From: Agathobaculum desmolans ATCC 43058
GTDB taxonomy: Bacteria; Bacillota; Clostridia; Oscillospirales; Butyricicoccaceae
Assembly (NCBI RefSeq): GCF_000701665.1
Contig: NZ_JNJN01000025.1
Location: forward strand, 1-42,572
Reading direction: 5' to 3'
Length of the DNA stretch: 42,572 nt
The notes under the pieces were generated by a model. It made no database searches, was not told where the DNA came from, and saw nothing but the letters and a program-made list of their open reading frames with translations. A program made the position numbers and the translations under genes. Below, one piece after another: positions 13,706 to 22,289 of the stretch; within the stretch, counting starts at the first letter, position 1, and every line of letters begins with the position of its first letter.

Positions 13706-14403
13706 CGCTTGGCACCTCCTCCGCATGATACCAAACCGCCCAGATGGCATAGGCGATAAAGCATAGATGGGATAATGTTAAAAACACATCGGACGCATAG
13801 CTGCCAAGTGGGCGCTGGATAAAACCGATCAGCAAAATCAACAGGGCAAGCAGCGTCCGTGCTCCATGTCTATAACGCATCCGGACAACTGCATTTGCTA
13901 TGCAAAACGATAGAGCGAGCAAGGCTGTCAATAAATATATCCATCGGCTGATTTCTTCAAGCGGCAGTATGCTGTGCAGAAAGTCGCTGCGGTAAAAAGC
14001 GAGAAACAGCGCCTGATTGGAAGATCTGGTTACCGATACAAAGTACCGGCAAAGCAAAGTGAGGATCAGCACTTCGGACATCCACAGAAGTACAGCGCAG
14101 CCAAGACACGCCAAACTATGCCACAGGAAAGCGGCGCGTTCTGAGACCCGTAAACGCCGAACGGTGTATCCCCCCGCCGGAGGTGCTGCGCAGCAGCATC
14201 ACAGCCAACAGCAAAATACCGGTGCAAAAGATCAGCTTCCAATGGGCAGACTTTACTACAGCCTCCAACGGATTGGCAGCAGCCTGCATCGACCAAAGGA
14301 ATGCTCCGGTTTGTACTGCTGCCATCAATCCTATGATGCCGATGAGCGGAGCCATTGCACCGCGTACATACAACATCAACACAGAAAGATGCCTGTTCCT
14401 CAT
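13692..14403 (-). pseudogene. ABC operon membrane protein interrupted by a frameshift
   Basis: Two frames make one membrane protein of about 236 residues if a single G is removed. The first runs from the ATG at 14403 (AGGGGG 7 bases upstream; MRNRHLSVLMLYVRG) to a G6 run at 14170-14175. The second then continues GGYTVRRLRVSERAAFLWHS and goes on through SSNQALFLAFYRSDFLHSIL to a stop at 13692. As written, the first frame drifts into IHRSAFTGLRTRRF and stops at about 14116. The corrected length, 711 bases, is divisible by three, and the corrected loop matches that of the next gene. There are about six hydrophobic segments. It is either a true recent inactivation or a homopolymer error. It lies between the GntR gene and the second membrane gene. 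Confidence 0.75.
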
Positions 14404-14417
14404 ATAGGTTCCCCCTC

Positions 14418-14765
14418 TCAATCCCAAAAATCTTCAATCAGGCACAGCGCCTCCGCCTTGGATAAGCCCATCTGTTTCATAGACTGTACTACGCTTTTTG
14501 CATCATTTTCCAGCAGCTCTGTTCGGATACGGGCAATTTGCCGATCGTTTATCACCATACAGCTTTTTGCACCGGTATGCGAATGGATCAGGCCTTCCTC
14601 TTCAAGCTGCCGGTAAGCTTTTTGCACGGTATTCGGGTTTACACCCAATAACGCACTCAACGCGCGTCGGGATGGCAATTCATCACCGTTGTGTATGATA
14701 CCCGCCACTGCCCCGCGTTTGAGATACAGCAAAATCTGTTGATAGATCGGGATGCCTTCCTCCAT
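14418..14765 (-). CDS. GntR-family regulator, YtrA type
   Basis: This is a short repressor of the ABC operon it heads. It has 115 residues from the ATG at 14765. The winged helix covers about residues 1-70, beginning with the GntR pattern IPIYQQILLYLKRG, then GDELPSRRALSALLGVNPNTVQKAYRQLEEEGLI. Only about 45 residues follow, which is the short carboxyl helix pair of the YtrA subfamily rather than a ligand-binding domain. The chosen ATG follows GAAGGAT; a 41-codon upstream extension would cover the promoter and is rejected. A near-consensus promoter with overlapping dyads lies upstream, so autoregulation is likely. YtrA-type regulators typically respond to cell-envelope stress, but the signal here is unknown. 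Confidence 0.9.
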   Translation of the reverse strand: MEEGIPIYQQILLYLKRGAVAGIIHNGDELPSRRALSALLGVNPNTVQKAYRQLEEEGLIHSHTGAKSCMVINDRQIARIRTELLENDAKSVVQSMKQMGLSKAEALCLIEDFWD

Positions 14766-14810
14766 GTGAAATCCTTCGAATGAGATCAACTTGGATATCC
14801 CTCCTTCGAT

Positions 14811-14876
14811 AACCGTATCACAACTGTAATACAGTGTCTCTAACTGTATTATATCTATAATACGGTTAGAGGTCAA
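14811..14876 (-). promoter_or_regulatory. Promoter and operator dyads of the GntR/ABC operon
   Basis: On the minus strand TTGACC (14871-14876) and TATAAT (14848-14853) are separated by 17 bases, a strong promoter. GTATTATATCTATAATAC (14846-14863), a perfect 8-2-8 dyad, covers the -10. ACTGTAATACAGT (14823-14835) is a second dyad downstream. AACCGTAT (14811-14818) and ATACGGTT (14860-14867) form a wider pair. The layout suits repression by the GntR protein. Confidence 0.7.
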
Positions 14877-14911
14877 TCGGCCGAGCAAATATTTGACGAA
14901 TTATCACATAG

Positions 14912-14947
14912 AAAAATGCCTGACAGAATTGTACATTCTGTCAGGCA
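14912..14947 (-). terminator. Terminator of the ileS-lspA-side gene cluster
   Basis: The 13-bp perfect arms TGCCTGACAGAAT and ATTCTGTCAGGCA have a 5-base loop, followed by T5 on the minus strand. The HAD gene's TGA (14941-14943) lies inside the stem. Confidence 0.85.
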
Positions 14948-15753
14948 CTTATCGTTTTCTCTAAATAATCAATTACCTGTGCAATAGCATCATGATCGTG
15001 ATCCCCTACACATACGTCGGCATGATATAAAAGTTCCGGCGACGTATTGGCAGGCATAAAGCCGACTGCCGCGTATTCCAGCATTGACAGATCGTTGTCA
15101 CCATCCCCTACTGCAAAGACACGTTCGCGTGGTACACCACAGTCTGCGGCAATCTGCCGCAGAGCTGCCCCCTTCCCTACGCCGGCGCGTGTTACCTCAC
15201 AAAAGGTCGGCATTGTGGCAACAGCATTGAAAACTGACGAATACGGTGTCAAATAAGTTCGCAGCTGCGCAATTTCATCAGCTGTACCGGTAAAATTGAT
15301 TTGGCACCAACCGGATGGGTCAGGTAAATCAGAAGCCAGAACACGCGTATAATCCAGATGCAATACACACATATGGTGTTCGGTTTCCGGGCTCATACGG
15401 CATACCAGAATATGCTCCGGCAGAAACACCTCGCATCCAACCTGCGGAAAGCGTGCCAGCACTGCATCAATCAGTGTGTTGGACTGCATCGGCATACCGG
15501 CACAATGCAGCGGATGATGCTGCGCATCCATCACCAGCGAACCGTTCAGCAAACTGTAAGGTGCGTTGGTTGGTAACTGCTGCAAATAATCTGTCACCGC
15601 AGCAAATGCCCTGCCAGTTGCCAGAGAAAACAGACCGCCTTCCTTTGCAAAGTAATCCAGTGCCTGCAAATTTGCAGGTGAAATGCAACGGTCGCTATTC
15701 AATAATGTACCATCCATATCGCAGGCAAGAAGAATACCTTCAAATTTATTCAC
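14941..15753 (-). CDS. HAD-superfamily hydrolase, Cof type
   Basis: This is a cytoplasmic phosphatase of HAD subclass IIB with 270 residues. The nucleophile motif is CDMDGTLLNS (D12, D14). The ATGRAF segment near 45-50 corresponds to motif II. GDGDNDLSMLE near 215-225 is motif IV, and the cap lies between. Length and motifs match Cof/YidA phosphatases, which hydrolyse small phosphorylated metabolites. Its ATG overlaps the stop of the RluA-type gene (15750-15753), so it is the last gene of that unit, ending in its own terminator. It is a paralogue of the HAD gene at 4700-5485 in family terms only. The substrate is unknown. Confidence 0.88.
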   Translation of the reverse strand: MNKFEGILLACDMDGTLLNSDRCISPANLQALDYFAKEGGLFSLATGRAFAAVTDYLQQLPTNAPYSLLNGSLVMDAQHHPLHCAGMPMQSNTLIDAVLARFPQVGCEVFLPEHILVCRMSPETEHHMCVLHLDYTRVLASDLPDPSGWCQINFTGTADEIAQLRTYLTPYSSVFNAVATMPTFCEVTRAGVGKGAALRQIAADCGVPRERVFAVGDGDNDLSMLEYAAVGFMPANTSPELLYHADVCVGDHDHDAIAQVIDYLEKTISA

Positions 15754-16670
15754 GACATTTTCTCCAGCTTTTCAAGAATATTCAGAAAATAATCCGGCAG
15801 CGGCGCGGTAAAACACATTTGTTGCCCTGTTGCCGGATGACACAAGGTCAATTCCGTAGCATGCAGGCATTGTCCTCCAATATCTGCAAAACGATCCTTT
15901 TTCAAACCATATACCGGATCACCAATAATCGGATGACCGACAGATGCCATATGTACTCGGATTTGATGGGTGCGCCCGGTTTCCAGTTGAAACCGCATAT
16001 GGGTATATCCATGGTAGCGTTTGCAAACCTCGTAATGCGTCACGGCCGCACGCCCACCCTCTACGATGGCCATTTTTTTGCGGTCGATTTTGTGGCGTGC
16101 GATCGGCTTATCGATCGTACCACGATCCGTCCGTGGGCTGCCCACTACGATCGCCTGATAACCACGGAACGCGGTATGCGCTGCAATTTGCGCCGCGAGA
16201 CTCTGATGCGCAGCGTCGTTCTTCGCTACCACCAGCAATCCACTTGTATCTTTATCGATACGGTGCACAATGCCCGGCCGATGCACACCGTTGATACCGG
16301 ATAGGCTGTCGCCGCAGTGATACATCAACGCATTGACCAGCGTCCCCGACCAGTTGCCGGCAGCCGGATGCACAACCATTCCGCGCGGCTTGTTGACAAC
16401 AACAATATCTGCATCTTCATAAACGATGTCGAGCGGAATATTTTCCGGTGTAATATCCACTTCACGAAGGTCGGGCAGGTGCACGCAGATCTCTTCACCT
16501 CCGGTGATTTTGTAATTTTTCTTTAATATTTTGCCCTTGCAGGTGACTGCCTGTTCTTCCAATAAATTCTGGATAGCAGAACGGGTCAAACCGTCGATTC
16601 GAGTAACAAGCCAGCGATCCAACCGTTCACCTGCGTCGCTCACCGATGCAACCACTCGTATTTCATTCAT
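15750..16670 (-). CDS. RluA-family 23S rRNA pseudouridine synthase (RluD-like)
   Basis: This enzyme converts specific uridines in structured RNA to pseudouridine. The 306-residue protein has an S4 RNA-binding domain at about 15-62 (RLDRWLVTRIDGLTRSAIQN) and the RluA catalytic core beyond 85. D139 in HRIDKDTSGLLVVAK is the catalytic aspartate. An S4 domain followed by an RluA core, directly after lspA, is the standard arrangement for the RluD-like enzyme YlyB in Firmicutes. It overlaps lspA by 8 bases and the following HAD gene by 4, so the three are cotranslated. Site specificity cannot be told from sequence. Confidence 0.92.
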   Translation of the reverse strand: MNEIRVVASVSDAGERLDRWLVTRIDGLTRSAIQNLLEEQAVTCKGKILKKNYKITGGEEICVHLPDLREVDITPENIPLDIVYEDADIVVVNKPRGMVVHPAAGNWSGTLVNALMYHCGDSLSGINGVHRPGIVHRIDKDTSGLLVVAKNDAAHQSLAAQIAAHTAFRGYQAIVVGSPRTDRGTIDKPIARHKIDRKKMAIVEGGRAAVTHYEVCKRYHGYTHMRFQLETGRTHQIRVHMASVGHPIIGDPVYGLKKDRFADIGGQCLHATELTLCHPATGQQMCFTAPLPDYFLNILEKLEKMS

Positions 16671-17172
16671 GGGTATCCGACTCCGATGTTTCGTTTGTGA
16701 TTGTTTTGCCCTGTTTCGGCGTATCCTTGTGCTGAAACATAAAGTAGATCATAAACAGCAAACCGCCTACGCAAATAAAAATATCTGCCACATTGAATAC
16801 AGGAAAGTGAATGAGTCGAAAATCGAATAAATCGACCACAAAACCATGGATAACACGGTCAATCGCGTTACCCAACGCACCTGCAGCCACCATCACGAGT
16901 GACCATCGGCCAAGCGGATTCTGAAGCCAGCCCTTATATAATGCAATTCCAATGCCGATTGAAATACCCGTTGCCAGCAAAACAAAAATCCATCGGGAAT
17001 CGAACTGCGCAAACAGGCTGAATGCTGCGCCGCGGTTTTCTACATAGGTCAAATGAAAAATATTCTCAAGCAAAGGAATGGTATGTTGGATCTGTAAACT
17101 GGTAAAAGCCCAGTATTTCACCAACTGATCCAGTGCAATCATTAGAATCACTGCAAAAATGTAAAGTGCCAT
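16663..17172 (-). CDS. lspA: Lipoprotein signal peptidase LspA (signal peptidase II)
   Basis: This is a membrane aspartyl protease that removes signal peptides from prolipoproteins after lipid attachment. It has 169 residues and four membrane segments. The catalytic aspartates are visible in GNAIDRVIHGFVVDLFDF and FPVFNVADIFI, with the conserved NRGAAFS near residue 50. The ATG at 17172 is chosen because AGGAG lies 6 bases upstream; an in-frame TTG two codons earlier is less likely. It is followed by the RluA gene with overlap. The window encodes at least one client, the TlpA-like lipoprotein at 39861-40727. Confidence 0.93.
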   Translation of the reverse strand: MALYIFAVILMIALDQLVKYWAFTSLQIQHTIPLLENIFHLTYVENRGAAFSLFAQFDSRWIFVLLATGISIGIGIALYKGWLQNPLGRWSLVMVAAGALGNAIDRVIHGFVVDLFDFRLIHFPVFNVADIFICVGGLLFMIYFMFQHKDTPKQGKTITNETSESDTHE

Positions 17173-17186
17173 ATGCAACTCCTATC

Positions 17187-17220
17187 AAAAAGGGGAACAG
17201 ATTTCACTGCTCCCCTTTCT
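17187..17220 (-). terminator. Terminator after ileS
   Basis: AAAGGGGAACAG pairs with CTGCTCCCCTTT with one mismatch around a 6-base loop. It lies between the ileS stop (17228) and the lspA ribosome site, with an A-rich 5' flank that becomes T-rich on the minus strand. Confidence 0.75.
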
Positions 17221-17227
17221 TTTGTTA

Positions 17228-20020
17228 TTAGCCTACTACCTGCGCACAGCGTGCACAAAGACCAGAATGCTTGGCATCCATTCCGACAGACTTGGACTGC
17301 TTCCAACAGCGCAGACATTTTTCACCGGCTGCACGGGAAACTGCAATCGTAAGTCCCGGGAAATACTCGCTGTCCATGCCCTCGCCAGCACCGGAAAGGA
17401 CTTCCAGCTCCGAAACGATACACAGATCAGCTAAATCCTGACCGCAGGAATTGAGGAATGCAGCTGCGGCATCATCTGCATACACGGTAACACAGGCCTC
17501 CAGCGGCTTGCCAATCGTTTTAGCGGCACGTGCGCCTTCCAGTGCCTTATTCACATCATCGCGGAACGCGGTCAGCTTAGACCACTTTTCGCGTTCCTCT
17601 GCCGACAGCGACAATGCTTCATCCGCAGCAGGCATATCGTTATACGCTACATTGCGCACATCATCTGCCGCAACATGCGGCATAGCCTTCCAGATCTCAT
17701 CTGCCGTAAAGCACAGAATCGGAGACAGCATGCGCACCAGCGCACTCAAAATCTGATACATGGCAGACTGTGCGGAACGGCGGCTCAGCCCTGTCGTGTC
17801 ATCGCAATACAAGCGATCCTTGATGACATCCAAATAGAAATTGGACATATCAACTACACAGAAGTTATGAATTGCATGGAATACCGTATGGAACTCATAC
17901 GTATCATAGCCTTCCCGTACTTTTTCCACCAAATCATTCAGCTTCATCAAAGCCCAACGATCCAGCTCCGGCATATCTGCGTAGCAAATCATATCCGTTT
18001 TGGGGTCAAAATCAAACAGGTTACCCAGAATATAACGTGCCGTATTGCGGATCTTCAGGTAATTCTGCGACAGATGCTTGAGCATATCCTTGGAAATACG
18101 CATATCCTGACGATAATCCGAGGATGCTACCCATAAACGCATGACATCCGCACCGTACTGATTCAGAATATCATCCGGCGCAATGCCATTGCCGAGTGAC
18201 TTGGACATTTTTTGACGCTCTTCATCAACGATCATACCATGCGTGATGACCGTTTTATAAGGCGCCTTGCCCTGCGTAGCAATCGAAGTCAGCATGGAGG
18301 ACTGGAACCAGCCGCGGTACTGGTCGTTGCCTTCCAGATAAACGTCAACCGGAATTGGCTGCTGCTCACGGTTCGCAATAACCGCACGCCATGAGGAACC
18401 CGAGTCAAACCAAACATCCATGGTGTCGGTCTCTTTTTCAAATGCACTGCAGCCGCATTCGCATTTGATATCTGCCGGCAAAATCTCTTCGGCTGACAAA
18501 TCAAACCATGCGTTCGAACCCTTTTCGCGGAACAGATCCGCAACGATTTGGATCGTCTGCCCATTAACCAACGGCTTGCCGCACTTTTTGCAGGTGAAGA
18601 TCGGGATCGGAACGCCCCAGACACGCTGACGGGAAATGCACCAGTCCGAGCGCTCCTGAATCATCGAAGTCATGCGCTCCTGTCCCCACTTGGGCAACCA
18701 CTGAATATCACCGCACGCCTTGACGGCTTCATCCTTCAGCGCATCAACCGAGCAGAACCACTGCTCAGTGGTGCGGAAGATGATCGGGTTTTTACAGCGC
18801 CAGCAGTGCGGATAGCTGTGCACGATCTCTTCGATGGCAAGCAGCGCACCACAGGACTTTAAGTCCTCCAGAATAACGGGTGTCGACTTTTCGTAATACA
18901 TACCCGCATACTTGCCGGCATCCTCGGTCGTCATACCCTTGCCGTCCACCGGAACAATAATCGGGATATCGTACTTCTGGCAAACAATGAAGTCGTCCGC
19001 ACCAAAGCCGGGCGCCGTATGGACACAGCCGGTACCGGCATCCAGTGTGACATGATCACCGCAGATCACTACGCTTTCGCGATCCATGATCGGGTGCTTG
19101 GTGCGCATCAGCTCCAGATCTGAACCGAACAAAGTGCCCAGCACTTCCCACGTGTCGATCTTAGCCGCCTGCATCACAGCATTAACCAGTTCCTTAGCCA
19201 GCACATAAACCTCGCCGGACGGAACCTTTACCAAATCATACTCATATGCCGGATTAACCGAAATTGCCAAGTTGCCCGGCAGCGTCCACGTTGTTGTTGT
19301 CCAAATCACAAAATAAACATGATCCAGACTGCCGGTGATTGCGGCAATCTTACCGCCCTTATCATCCGTCACATGGAATTTTACATAAATCGAAGAACAC
19401 GGCTCATCTTGATATTCGATCTCAGCCTCAGCCAGCGCGGTTTCGTCATGGGGACACCAATATACCGGCTTCATGCCCTTATAGATGTAGCCCTTCTTCG
19501 CCATTTCACCGAAAATTTCGATTTGCGTAGCTTCAAAATCATGGGTAAGCGTCAAATAGGGGCGCTCCCAATCGCCCACAACACCCAAACGCTTAAACTG
19601 AGTACGCTGTGTATCCACATGCTTGTGCGCAAATTCCTCACACTTGGAACGGAACTCTGCGGTAGACACCTTATCACGATCCATGCCGTAAGCCTTGATC
19701 GCCTGTCGCTCAATCGGCAGGCCATGGGTATCCCAGCCGGGCACATACGGTGCACAGTACCCCATCATATTACGGGATCGCACGATAAAGTCCTTCAGAA
19801 TTTTATTGAGCGCATGCCCCATATGCAGATTGCCGTTCGCATAGGGAGGCCCGTCATGCAGAACAAAGAGCGGCTTCCCTTCATTTTTTTTCATCAGTTC
19901 GTGATACAGATCCTCCTGTTCCCACTGCTCCAGAAAACCTGGTTCACGCTTGGGAAGACCAGCCCGCATGGGAAATTCGGTCTTAGGAAGATTGATCGTA
20001 TTGTTATAATCCTGCTGCAT
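17228..20020 (-). CDS. ileS: Isoleucyl-tRNA synthetase
   Basis: This enzyme charges tRNA-Ile and edits mischarged valine. The 930-residue class I synthetase has HMGH at 66-69 and KMSKS (DEERQKMSKSLGNG) in the second half. The CP1 editing domain lies between them (TTTTWTLPGNLA). A carboxyl zinc-binding knuckle CLRCW...CARC is present, typical of the bacterial type. The length is normal. The ATG at 20020 follows a modest AAGGAC site. It lies 29 bp downstream of divIVA, so it is expressed from the division cluster. No T-box leader is present directly upstream, although such leaders are common for ileS in Firmicutes. Confidence 0.97.
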   Translation of the reverse strand: MQQDYNNTINLPKTEFPMRAGLPKREPGFLEQWEQEDLYHELMKKNEGKPLFVLHDGPPYANGNLHMGHALNKILKDFIVRSRNMMGYCAPYVPGWDTHGLPIERQAIKAYGMDRDKVSTAEFRSKCEEFAHKHVDTQRTQFKRLGVVGDWERPYLTLTHDFEATQIEIFGEMAKKGYIYKGMKPVYWCPHDETALAEAEIEYQDEPCSSIYVKFHVTDDKGGKIAAITGSLDHVYFVIWTTTTWTLPGNLAISVNPAYEYDLVKVPSGEVYVLAKELVNAVMQAAKIDTWEVLGTLFGSDLELMRTKHPIMDRESVVICGDHVTLDAGTGCVHTAPGFGADDFIVCQKYDIPIIVPVDGKGMTTEDAGKYAGMYYEKSTPVILEDLKSCGALLAIEEIVHSYPHCWRCKNPIIFRTTEQWFCSVDALKDEAVKACGDIQWLPKWGQERMTSMIQERSDWCISRQRVWGVPIPIFTCKKCGKPLVNGQTIQIVADLFREKGSNAWFDLSAEEILPADIKCECGCSAFEKETDTMDVWFDSGSSWRAVIANREQQPIPVDVYLEGNDQYRGWFQSSMLTSIATQGKAPYKTVITHGMIVDEERQKMSKSLGNGIAPDDILNQYGADVMRLWVASSDYRQDMRISKDMLKHLSQNYLKIRNTARYILGNLFDFDPKTDMICYADMPELDRWALMKLNDLVEKVREGYDTYEFHTVFHAIHNFCVVDMSNFYLDVIKDRLYCDDTTGLSRRSAQSAMYQILSALVRMLSPILCFTADEIWKAMPHVAADDVRNVAYNDMPAADEALSLSAEEREKWSKLTAFRDDVNKALEGARAAKTIGKPLEACVTVYADDAAAAFLNSCGQDLADLCIVSELEVLSGAGEGMDSEYFPGLTIAVSRAAGEKCLRCWKQSKSVGMDAKHSGLCARCAQVVG

Positions 20021-20049
20021 TGGCAGTTCAGTCCTTTCGCTGTTGCTTT

Positions 20050-20667
20050 TTACTTTACGTCCTTAGGGTCATATTCCGAGCCAAATTTCAGCTCACCAAA
20101 ATCGAATTTACGGGTCGCATCCTCAATCGGTTCATCCGCCTGCTCAGGCTCATTAACCGATACCGGCTGCGGGGCAGGCTGTGCCGGGGGAGCAGGCTGT
20201 TCCTGCTGACGAACCAAGCTTTCCGCCTTAGCCAGTTCCACCAGTGCTTTTGCCTGCGCCTGATAAACTGACGAAACACGTGCAATAAATTCTATTGTAT
20301 TTTTCTTGGCAGCCTCAAGCTTACGCTCTTCCAATGCAATTTCGTCCTGCGTATCCTTAACTTTATTTTCCGTTTCATTCTTTGCGGAGGAAACAATTTG
20401 GTCAGCCTCCTTTTTGGCCTTATCAATCGTATCCTGCGCAATCGTCTGTGCACTCATGAGTGCGCGGCGCATTCCATCCTCTACACCGCGGTACTCCTCG
20501 ATTTTATCGACAAGCACCTTCATTTTGGCCTTGAGTGCGGCATTTTCTTTTTGCATTGACGCAAACTCTTCTGCAACACGCTCCAGAAAGGTATCAACAG
20601 ATTTCATGTCATACCCACCGAAAACCGCTTTTTCAAAGCCGATCTCCTGAATTTCCTGCACCGTCAT
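20050..20667 (-). CDS. divIVA: DivIVA-domain cell division/polar growth protein
   Basis: This is a coiled-coil protein that binds curved membrane at septa and poles. It has 205 residues. The conserved amino domain (about 1-60) includes IGFEKAVFGGYDMKSVDTFL. A long coiled coil with Lys/Glu heptads follows at about 60-165. A proline- and glutamine-rich low-complexity stretch (QEQPAPPAQPAPQP) and an acidic tail end it. The ATG at 20667 is chosen because GGAGG stands 8 bases upstream; an upstream in-frame start would cover it. Its place after sepF and yggT and before ileS is the classical Gram-positive division cluster order. Confidence 0.93.
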   Translation of the reverse strand: MTVQEIQEIGFEKAVFGGYDMKSVDTFLERVAEEFASMQKENAALKAKMKVLVDKIEEYRGVEDGMRRALMSAQTIAQDTIDKAKKEADQIVSSAKNETENKVKDTQDEIALEERKLEAAKKNTIEFIARVSSVYQAQAKALVELAKAESLVRQQEQPAPPAQPAPQPVSVNEPEQADEPIEDATRKFDFGELKFGSEYDPKDVK

Positions 20668-20710
20668 ATGTTTATCCTCCGTTAAATTTATCGTTTGCCG
20701 CACTTACCGG

Positions 20711-20734
20711 AAAAAGGTCGGGCTGCACCCGACC
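20711..20734 (-). terminator. Terminator-like hairpin between yggT and divIVA
   Basis: GGTCGGG and CCCGACC are separated by CTGCA and followed by T5 on the minus strand. The stem is short but GC-rich. It may cause partial termination between the two genes. Confidence 0.7.
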
Positions 20735-20762
20735 ATACTTTTCCGCCGACTGCTCGGCATAT

Positions 20763-21029
20763 TCAAAGCATATACAAAACCTGCTCCAATACGACCAGCA
20801 CCAGAAACGCCAGCATAAATGAAAAATCGATCGGGCTGTTTCGCAGCGCATCTACACGGCTCAACAAGCTTCGGAACGGTTGAATCAATGGCTCTGTCAC
20901 AAGGCAAAGAAACTCATAGATCTTCGAACCGCTGCCCTGTACAAACCAGCTCATAATTGCACGGGCAAAAAACAAAAATTCCAATATTCGCAGAATACTG
21001 CTTACAAGATATACAATCATCACGTTCAC
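20763..21029 (-). CDS. YggT-family membrane protein
   Basis: This is a small integral membrane protein of the YggT family (YlmG in plastids and Bacillus), found with cell-division genes. It has 88 residues. Two hydrophobic segments lie at about 3-22 and 65-87. The family pattern FLFFARAIMSWFVQGSG is followed by LVTEPLIQPFRSLLSR. The GTG at 21029 is preferred because AAGGA lies about 7 bases upstream; GTG 21023 and ATG 21020 are possible. A longer frame starts inside sepF and lacks a ribosome site. It follows sepF by 10 bp and is the last gene before the hairpin at 20711-20734. Its precise function is not settled. Confidence 0.88.
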   Translation of the reverse strand: MNVMIVYLVSSILRILEFLFFARAIMSWFVQGSGSKIYEFLCLVTEPLIQPFRSLLSRVDALRNSPIDFSFMLAFLVLVVLEQVLYML

Positions 21030-21039
21030 AGCACATTCC

Positions 21040-21543
21040 TTAGAAATACATACCGCTGCTTTCCAGCTCATCGATCAGATCGCCCATAATATCTACATTA
21101 TACGGTGTAATAATATATGTACTATTGGCCACCTTTTTGATTTTCCCTTCATTGGCATATGCAACACCGCTGAGAAAATCCACAAGCCGACGGGCAATAT
21201 CTTTATTGGTCTGCTCCAAATTCAAAACAACGGTACGCTTATCCTTCAGATGATCTGCAATTTCCGCTGCATTTTCAAATCGATCCGGTTTAACCAGCAC
21301 AACAGCAAGCTGAGTTGTTGCATTAATATTAACTACTTTATTGCTGCGGCGTGCAGATGATGTATCAGCAGAAGCGCTGTCATATGATCGCTCTCGGTCG
21401 TACCGTTCGTAGGAACGATCATAAGTGGACTGCGTGCTGCTCATCATAGGTTCTTCATTACGCTGGCGGGGCATGTCGTCTTCATATTCATCTTCGACAT
21501 CCTCACCCTTTACCCAATCGATAAAGCCTTTTATCGAACCCAT
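21040..21543 (-). CDS. sepF: SepF cell division protein
   Basis: This is a cytoplasmic division protein that tethers and bundles FtsZ at the septum. It has 167 residues. An amphipathic amino helix (MGSIKGFIDWVKG) would bind membrane. An acidic and serine-rich linker (about 18-75) is followed by the SepF core, with VVLVKPDRFENAAEIADHLK, TVVLNLEQTNKDIARRLVDF and LSGVAYANEGKIKKV, and ends in TPYNVDIMG. The ATG at 21543 has AAGGAGG 7 bases upstream; the longer frame is rejected. It lies between yggS and yggT, the normal order. Confidence 0.95.
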   Translation of the reverse strand: MGSIKGFIDWVKGEDVEDEYEDDMPRQRNEEPMMSSTQSTYDRSYERYDRERSYDSASADTSSARRSNKVVNINATTQLAVVLVKPDRFENAAEIADHLKDKRTVVLNLEQTNKDIARRLVDFLSGVAYANEGKIKKVANSTYIITPYNVDIMGDLIDELESSGMYF

Positions 21544-21563
21544 GCCAAGTTCCTCCTTATATT

Positions 21564-22289
21564 TTAGGGCGAAACGATCTGATATGGCCGGGTGCCGAAG
21601 ATCGCTGTGCCGACACGAACCATATTCGCGCCGCACAGTATCGCCGTTTCAAAATCATTAGTCATTCCCATTGACAAATAATCCATACTTACATTATCGT
21701 ATTTTTTCGTCAAAATGTCAACAAATACTTGATGCATTTCATCAAAGTACCCTGAGTTTTTTGTGGCTTGATCGGCAATCGGCGGGATTGCCATCAGTCC
21801 CCGAATATGCAGAGACGGCTTTTCGCTGAGACGGGCAACGGCTTCATCCAGCTCCTCCAGCAGCAGACCGCTTTTGGCTGCCTCCCTGCCGATATTGACC
21901 TCGAGCAGGATATCCTGCTTAATTTGATGCTTGGCTGCTTCCTTGGCGATTGCTTCACCCAGATGCACCGAGCCCACCGACTGAATCAACGATACCTTCC
22001 CAATCAGATATTTCACCTTGTTGGTCTGCAGGGTGCCGATAAATTGCAGGTCTGCACCCGCATAGGCATTTTGCTCATACTTATCCAGCAGCTCCTGTAC
22101 GCGATTTTCTCCGCATACACGGATGCCTGCTTCAATCGCGGCGCGAACACGCTCTGTATCGTTCATTTTTGACGCGGCTACCAGCGTAATATCGTCTGGG
22201 TTCCTTCCCGCGCGCACTGCAGCCTGCGCAACACGTTCCTGAACAGAATGGATGCGATCCTGTAGTTCTTTCTTTTCCTGTTCCGTCAT
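21564..22289 (-). CDS. YggS/PLPBP-family pyridoxal-phosphate homeostasis protein
   Basis: This is a pyridoxal-5'-phosphate-binding barrel protein that buffers PLP and affects amino acid balance; it is not known to be a catalyst. It has 241 residues. K41 in LVAASKMND is the PLP lysine. GENRVQELLDKYE, QFIGTLQTNKVK, and LSMGMTNDFETAI with the following R-G-T-IFG segment are family signatures. Its ATG overlaps the stop of the HlyD-like gene by 4 bases. It is followed by sepF after 20 bp, as in Bacillus ylmE-ylmF-ylmG. Confidence 0.93.
   Translation of the reverse strand: MTEQEKKELQDRIHSVQERVAQAAVRAGRNPDDITLVAASKMNDTERVRAAIEAGIRVCGENRVQELLDKYEQNAYAGADLQFIGTLQTNKVKYLIGKVSLIQSVGSVHLGEAIAKEAAKHQIKQDILLEVNIGREAAKSGLLLEELDEAVARLSEKPSLHIRGLMAIPPIADQATKNSGYFDEMHQVFVDILTKKYDNVSMDYLSMGMTNDFETAILCGANMVRVGTAIFGTRPYQIVSP

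Noticed and set aside
14066-14437. 123-codon minus-strand frame over the ABC membrane gene
   Set aside because: It is a shifted reading of the same DNA, rich in Cys, His and Arg. The membrane-protein frames on either side of the G6 run explain the region better.
20021-20049. T-box riboswitch before ileS
   Set aside because: Only 29 bases separate divIVA from ileS; no T-box element or terminator pair fits there.
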